NCBI GenBank assembly: GCA_003483675.1
Contig: DMYK01000083.1
Location: 242-19,696, forward strand
Reading direction: 5' to 3'
From: Microcoleaceae cyanobacterium UBA11344
Lineage (GTDB): Bacteria; Cyanobacteriota; Cyanobacteriia; Cyanobacteriales; Microcoleaceae
DNA: 19,455 nucleotides
Below are positions 17,301-19,455 of this stretch, piece after piece. The position numbers were made by a program, and so were the translations under genes. The notes beneath the pieces were generated by a model, which was not told the origin of the DNA, made no database searches, and worked only from the letters and a program-made list of their open reading frames with translations. Each line of letters opens with the position of its first letter. Within the stretch, counting starts at the first letter, position 1.

Positions 17301-18005
17301 CCCGATCTATTTGGTCATGGACGTTCTGCTCATTTAGAGATAGCAACATCTTACAATTTTCTGACATTTTTGGCTCAAATAGATCGGGTGATTCAGGAAT
17401 TACCAGAACAACCTTTGTTTTTGGTTGGTCATTCTATGGGGGCAATGTTAGCGGCAATGATTGCGAGTGTGCGACCTGATAAAATCAAAGGGTTAATGTT
17501 AGTAGAACCTCCATTCCCTGCGGAGGAAAAGAAGCAAGAGCCAGTTAATCAGCTAAGGACTTTTTTAGAATATTTTGCCTCTCCCCCTCAACATCCGATC
17601 TTCCCAGATGTGGCAACTGCTGCTAGAAGATTGCGTCAGGTTACACCCGCTCTGTCGTCAGATTTTTCTTATATCCTAGCCGAAAGAACAACCCAACCCT
17701 GTGAGGGGGGAGTTATCTGGAGTTGGGATGCGATTCTCCGTACCCGTTCTCCCCTGAGTTTTAGCAGTTTCAGTGGAGGTCGAGAGCAATATTTAGCTAT
17801 GCTCAAACAGATTCAAGTTCCGACTTTATTAGTCTATGGAGATAGCAGTAAAATGAATCGTCCAGAAGATTTGCAACAACAGCAAATCGCGATGACTCAA
17901 GCAAAAAAAGTCTTTGTTTCGGGAGGGCATAATCTCCATATTGAAGCTGCTTTTGCTTTGACATTACTGATTGAACAGGAGAGTGATTTTTTTCGGGGGA
18001 GATGA
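11346..18005 (+). CDS. PKS3: KS-AT-KR-ACP-sulfotransferase-thioesterase, terminal-alkene-forming
   Basis: A 2219-residue terminal subunit starting one base after PKS2, with CAGGGG at 11333-11338 as its RBS. An N-terminal docking helix is followed by KS 30-470 (Cys216, His351, His391), AT 570-920 (Ser665, HAFH 764-767, malonyl-CoA), KR about 995-1465 (TGGLGALG 1238-1245, K1343, S1367, Y1380, N1384, LDD 1323-1325, B type) and ACP about 1512-1590 (Ser1549). The sulfotransferase (about 1627-1905) has the PAPS loop SSPRSGSTLL (1635-1644) and LVRHPYSVIESF. The alpha/beta-hydrolase thioesterase (about 1935-2215) has Ser2030 in GHSMG, Glu2054 24 residues later, and His2195 in SGGHNLH; the Ser-Glu-His arrangement and spacing match the CurM thioesterase, and Arg2132/Arg2134 in LRTRS are candidates for its carboxylate-binding Arg. 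As in CurM and olefin synthases, the beta-hydroxyl would be sulfated, then hydrolysis, decarboxylation and sulfate loss leave a terminal alkene. A repeat-derived GRTGILPVK interrupts the post-AT linker (898-906). The KS has a longer loop near 157-181 than that of PKS2. Confidence 0.95.
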   Translation: MNQPLSSQQLLELLEQVHNKLEAVEREKTEPIAIIGLGCRFPGNVNDPASFWRLLRDGVDAVTEIPSDRWDIEAFYDPDPKAAFKAYTKQGSFIQQVDQFDPLFFGISPREAASLDPQQRLLLEVTWEALENAGIAPNQLRNSRTGVYVGICTDDYVSNQIVNTVTQLVTQSITNQEISTSVDAYSGIGSARSIAVGRISHFLGLQGPNIQLDTACSSSLVAVHLACCGLRLKESNLALVGGVNLILFPGNTIARCQIKALAPDGRCKTFDAAADGYGQGEGCGMVVLKRLSDAINDRDTILAVIRGSATNHDGPSGGLTVPNKRAQKDVIQQALKNARVEPHQVSYVEAHGTGTTLGDPIELEALAAVYGKNRPQNQPLVVGSVKTNFGHLEAAAGISSLIKVVLAIKNQEIPPHLHFNQPNPYIPWNEIPVVIPTSVMPWEKAPRLAGVSSFGMSGSNVHIILSEAPETVKLEVGLNCPVNVLTLSAKSENALKDLVSNYHNHLQLYPEQKLQNICFTANTGRSHFQYRLAVLATTSAEILEKLASFQRENQAAGLFSGQFQNTSRQPKIAFLFTGQGSQYQRMGWELYQTQPRFREVLQECDRLLQPYLEIPLLKALYSHLENPDLLDQTAYTQPALFALEYALFELWKSWGIEPDVVMGHSVGEYVAATVAGVFSLEEGLKLIAARGRLMQQLTQAGEMVSVLASESLIREAIAPYNSQVAIAAFNGIESIVISGETKAIRAICSSLESQGIKTKLQVSHAFHSPLMEPILTEFAAVARQINYNRPQISLISNITGKQNDQSIATYQYWVQHLRQPVRFAQGIETLHQQGYTVFLEIGPKPILLGMGRQCLPKNQAMWLPSLHPPQTDSQQILSSLAQLYVRGFKIDWSGFYQGRTGILPVKVTLPTYPFQRQRYWIETFQASPEKLASIVRENNPPIVNQLNQGDLEKLVQQLSKTGKFSSEQLELFPQLLGLIYREKLDRATFKNWLYEIQWKPLNISQSHQIFQPSHWLIFADSTGLGQTLKTQLQHQGHECSLVYRADTYQHSETGIYYINPEQPQEFEQLYQAIETSKLPLKKIIHLWSLDATGEQNLTVSALETAQLWGCGSVLHWLQAVVKNPKTSLPQLWLITRGSQPVLNTEKIAVTQSSLWGLGRVISWEHPHLWGGLVDLDPQGSQQEAERLLQLVIDSQKQDHLALRGEQLYKASLVKYDSEQRKLETGFLSFHSNATYLITGGLGALGLQIAEWMVLKGAKYLVFINRHQASLQAQKTIEGLETAGASIHIFSGDISIEADIINILDQIHTSLPPLRGVIHAAGILDDGVLQHISWERFTQVMAPKVKGAWYLHQLTQNLSLDFFVCFSSMASLLGSPGQGNYAAANAFMDALAHYRRRLGLPGLSINWGAWSQAGMATRVASQYQSRWKTSGISFITPEQGLQILEELLLNQSKPQVGVLPADWSILTKQWSLGYPNSLLSELLKQDKLEQQPAIKQKNNQEILEKLKAATETEFQEILQKYLLSLVANTLQINLSEIPSQTNLIEMGMDSLMTMEIVNQLSQDLNFIIYPREFYERPRIDSLTEYLSAELRKQDTAFNSPQPSPKTLEILETQSIPNSLPLTASSERLPGIIFILSSPRSGSTLLRVMLAGHPCLFSPPELHLLPFNTMREREEQLKLSHLGEGLQKALMEIYKSSAAASQALIQDKCLQNLSIQKMYQEIQENIAPRLLVDKSPSSSINRAILERAESLFANSKYIHLVRHPYSVIESFVRMRMQKLAGFGDENPYQVAEQIWTKSNQNILDFLTEIEPERQHQMRYEELVKEPNNILSQLCDFLNIDFDSALLQPYKGDRMTEGVYESSLSISDPNFLKHNSVDSSLGDKWKTIQLPHQLGEETRQIAKQLNYELPNQLDRLSPVSNSEVSITPPRKNQQEEKFLEFKGKQICLCSWGSQNHPVVLCIHGILEQGLAWQEVALPLAAKGYRVVAPDLFGHGRSAHLEIATSYNFLTFLAQIDRVIQELPEQPLFLVGHSMGAMLAAMIASVRPDKIKGLMLVEPPFPAEEKKQEPVNQLRTFLEYFASPPQHPIFPDVATAARRLRQVTPALSSDFSYILAERTTQPCEGGVIWSWDAILRTRSPLSFSSFSGGREQYLAMLKQIQVPTLLVYGDSSKMNRPEDLQQQQIAMTQAKKVFVSGGHNLHIEAAFALTLLIEQESDFFRGR
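14042..14060 (+). repeat. short palindromic repeat inside PKS3
   Basis: AACAGGCA - TCT - TGCCTGTT is a perfect 8-bp inverted repeat with a 3-base loop, the opposite orientation of the copy in PKS2. It is read as TGILPV within GRTGILPVK, immediately before the conserved [12 protein letters not shown] post-AT motif. PKS2 has [17 protein letters not shown] at this place, so the repeat has replaced or expanded linker sequence while keeping the frame. Confidence 0.75.
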
Positions 18006-18106
18006 GGACACGCAATGCGGCTATCTAACCCAATGCCTTATAAAAGCGAACCCATAATCTATCAACTTTTTCGTAATCTCCCAAGTTCTCGCTCAAAGTT
18101 TTAATA

Positions 18107-18175
18107 TAGCTAGCTGCGGGAGCGGGAGTCCCACATTAACGCCTCCACGAGTGAGGTGCTACCCACAGCTAGCTA
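18107..18175. repeat. imperfect inverted repeat downstream of the PKS operon
   Basis: TAGCTAGCTGCGGG (18107-18120) and CCCACAGCTAGCTA (18162-18175) pair over 14 positions with one mismatch, enclosing 41 bases that hold smaller potential hairpins (GGGA/TCCC and CCTC/GAGG). No T-run follows, so it is not a textbook terminator, although it lies in the 220-base gap between the end of PKS3 and the converging minus-strand genes. It could be a structured 3' end or a miniature repeat. Nothing else recognisable lies in this gap. Confidence 0.45.
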
Positions 18176-18225
18176 ATAAATTCTCCCAAGCAGTAATTTC
18201 AAAACAGCCAAGACACCTCCATTGT

Positions 18226-18411
18226 CTAATGACCCAGTGCCGCCACCTGCTTCAGAATGGCTAGTAAAATGTTATGCAAAAACAGAAAGTAATAGATACC
18301 GAGGGCAGCCCAGCCCCCTAAAAGCATTACTGGAGCTTCCAGATGCTTAGCTGTAGCAATGAATCCGCCAAGGAAGATTGACACAACGATAGCGGTGTGA
18401 GGGTCAAACAT
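18226..18411 (-). CDS. small membrane protein, unrecognised
   Basis: A 61-residue protein beginning MFDPHTAIVV, with hydrophobic stretches at about residues 6-20 and 28-55 (the second long and rich in Leu, Tyr and Phe), so probably two membrane segments separated by the short polar KHLE. I chose the ATG at 18411 because AGGAG lies 11 bases upstream; the frame extends to a TTG at 18477, which would add 22 mostly polar residues. The gene lies on the minus strand behind another small membrane-protein locus and may be co-transcribed with it. It converges on the PKS operon. No family is recognised and no function is proposed. Confidence 0.5.
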   Translation of the reverse strand: MFDPHTAIVVSIFLGGFIATAKHLEAPVMLLGGWAALGIYYFLFLHNILLAILKQVAALGH

Positions 18412-18500
18412 GAGAAAAAAGACTCCTTTTTTGTACTGCAATTCAGCATAGGTGGGCTGCCCAGGTGTCAGATGCAATTCGATCCAGATTTGAAGTTTTG

Positions 18501-18846
18501 TTAAGCTTTGCGATAAACACCGCCAGCCATGCGTTGCAGCGGCAGACTGAGGATGCTAGAAGCCGTCAACAAGTAAGAAAGCACTGTGCTCAACTTCAGA
18601 CTCAGCAACAGCCAGCTCTCTTCCGGCAGATGAAGTTTTAGCCCCGCAACAGAGATGCAGTAAACTATCCAGTAAATAAAACTCATCTTGATCAGGATTT
18701 CTTCGCTTAAAGTACGCGCGTGCGAAGCTATCCCGTAGGGAATCGTCCGTTGGCTGCGAGTTGCGATCGCACAACAGGACTAGACCGGCAATAGAAGCCA
18801 TAAAAGAAACCATAACGAGATAATCGTGCCAGTTAAGATCAACCAT
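18501..18846 (-). pseudogene. small membrane-protein gene, apparently frameshifted
   Basis: Translation starts at ATG 18846, with a strong AAGGAA about 8 bases upstream, and reads MVDLNWHDYLVMVSFMASIA, a clear membrane segment. This frame continues to 18556, but after about residue 50 it becomes non-hydrophobic and unconvincing. In the neighbouring frame the sequence from 18686 down to the TAA at 18501 reads FIYWIVYCISVAG, then LSTVLSYLLTASSILSLPLQ, which looks like genuine membrane protein. The total span of 346 bases is not a multiple of three. The simplest reading is one protein of about 115 residues with three membrane segments, broken by a 1-base indel around or just after the dispersed repeat at 18714-18744. 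Two overlapping small genes, or a sequencing error, are alternatives. The family is unknown. Confidence 0.45.
18714..18744. repeat. dispersed cyanobacterial repeat with TCCCGTAGGGA core
   Basis: The segment contains GCGAAGCTATCCCGTAGGGA, whose core TCCC-GTA-GGGA (18731-18741) is palindromic. It resembles the short repeats scattered through filamentous cyanobacterial genomes that often translate as IPYGIA. Here one frame does read TIPYGIASHARTL. It sits where the small membrane-protein gene appears to change frame. The family resemblance is from memory. Confidence 0.5.
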
Positions 18847-18958
18847 TTTAAAACTTCCTTGTTATCCTAATTTTTAGCATCAAACATTAGTCTAAAGGAT
18901 CTGTTTTCTTCCACCTAGCAATAGTTACAAATTGACACATTCGCAGTTACAAATCTCA

Positions 18959-19455
18959 ATGAACAATAATCGCGATCGGCAGCCACACCGTTTAGTCAGC
19001 CGAAAAGGACAATTCACCCTGAATGTTGTCAGGCTAGGCCTACCTCGCCTGCATTTCCCAGACCTTTATCACTGGTTGCTAACTCTTTCTTGGCCTGGAT
19101 TTTTTACTTTAATTAGTCTGCTGTATGTCATCACAAATTCTTTATTTGCCCTAGCTTATTTAGCGGGAGGAGATTGCATCGCCAATACTCGGCCCGGTTC
19201 TTTCCAAGATGCCTTTTATTTCAGCGTGCAAACAATGGCGACGATCGGCTACGGAGCCATGTATCCGCGCACGGATTATGCTAATATAATAGTTGCTATC
19301 CAAGCGCTTTTTGGTCTATGGGGAGTGGCAATGATTACAGGACTTGCCTTTGCTAGATTTTCCAAACCGACAGCTAGAGTTATATTCAGCCGCGTCGCTG
19401 TTATCGCTCCTTTCAACGGCGTTCCAACTCTCATGTACCGCACAGCAAATCAGCG
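18959..19455 (+). CDS. KirBac-type inward-rectifier potassium channel (5' part)
   Basis: The frame opens at ATG 18959 and is still open at the window edge, giving 165 residues. The order is typical of prokaryotic Kir channels: an amphipathic slide helix (about 33-40, HFPDLYHW), TM1 (about 46-68), a pore helix (FQDAFYFSVQTMA), the selectivity filter TIGYG (95-99), TM2 (about 110-133, with the glycine hinge in ITGLAFARFSKP), and then the start of the cytoplasmic Kir domain (AVIAPFNGVPTLMYRTANQR). It conducts K+ across the membrane, probably as a tetramer. The start is uncertain: no good Shine-Dalgarno precedes it. TTGACA at 18932-18937 lies too close to act as -35 for this start. It is divergent from the small minus-strand membrane gene, with a 112-base gap holding both upstream regions. 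Nothing links it to the PKS operon. Confidence 0.9.
   Translation, partial: MNNNRDRQPHRLVSRKGQFTLNVVRLGLPRLHFPDLYHWLLTLSWPGFFTLISLLYVITNSLFALAYLAGGDCIANTRPGSFQDAFYFSVQTMATIGYGAMYPRTDYANIIVAIQALFGLWGVAMITGLAFARFSKPTARVIFSRVAVIAPFNGVPTLMYRTANQ

Noticed and set aside
17186..17479. Overlapping open frames on both strands across the thioesterase linker
   Set aside because: They are low-complexity (Ser-rich on plus) frames inside the continuous PKS3 coding frame with intact ST and TE motifs.
1..19455. CRISPR array, tRNA, rRNA or intact insertion sequence
   Set aside because: No regularly spaced direct repeats, cloverleaf, rRNA core sequence or transposase frame was seen on either strand.

Overview
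The window looks like filamentous-cyanobacterial DNA, probably Oscillatoriales/Microcoleus-like. This is inferred from repeated GCGATCGC (HIP1) octamers, short palindromic repeats read in frame inside proteins, a moderately AT-rich base composition and a cyanobacterial sulfotransferase-thioesterase polyketide synthase (PKS). About 80% of the window is one plus-strand PKS operon.

Layout. Bases 1-239 hold the 3' end of an unrecognised gene. Bases 240-795 are non-coding apart from a decayed PAS-domain fragment (302-598) and a good sigma70-type promoter (710-738). A four-loop EF-hand calcium-binding protein follows (796-1329), then a strong stem-loop. The presumed operon starts at 1509 with an unrecognised 319-residue protein. 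Sixteen bases later come three PKS subunits joined by 1-base gaps: PKS1 (2485-5535), PKS2 (5537-11344) and PKS3 (11346-18005). After the operon lie an inverted repeat, two small minus-strand membrane-protein loci (one apparently frameshifted at a dispersed repeat) and, on the plus strand, the first 165 codons of a KirBac-type potassium channel.

How the genes work together. PKS2 is a complete module (KS-AT-MT-KR-ACP). PKS3 is KS-AT-KR-ACP followed by sulfotransferase and thioesterase, the terminal architecture of CurM in curacin A biosynthesis and of cyanobacterial olefin synthases. It should sulfate the beta-hydroxyl and release the chain with decarboxylation and sulfate loss, leaving a terminal alkene. 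The PKS2 methyltransferase looks more like the O-MT type found in CurL than a C-MT, so the predicted end is R-CH(OMe)-CH2-CH=CH2; a C-MT would instead give R-CH(OH)-CH(CH3)-CH=CH2. Both ketoreductases carry the LDD motif (B type) and both intact ATs carry HAFH (malonyl-CoA).

The oddity is PKS1. Its ketosynthase is intact (Cys208, His343, His390) and resembles trans-AT-type KSs. Its AT is dead: the nucleophilic Ser is Gly, the malonate-binding Arg is Lys, and the segment with the catalytic His is deleted. No carrier-protein attachment site exists, only what looks like the first ACP helix and a C-terminal docking tail. The dead AT is a close copy of the PKS2 AT. PKS1 therefore looks like a collapsed module kept in frame as a lone KS. 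No loading enzyme (FAAL, GNAT or adenylation domain) is visible, so how the chain starts is open.
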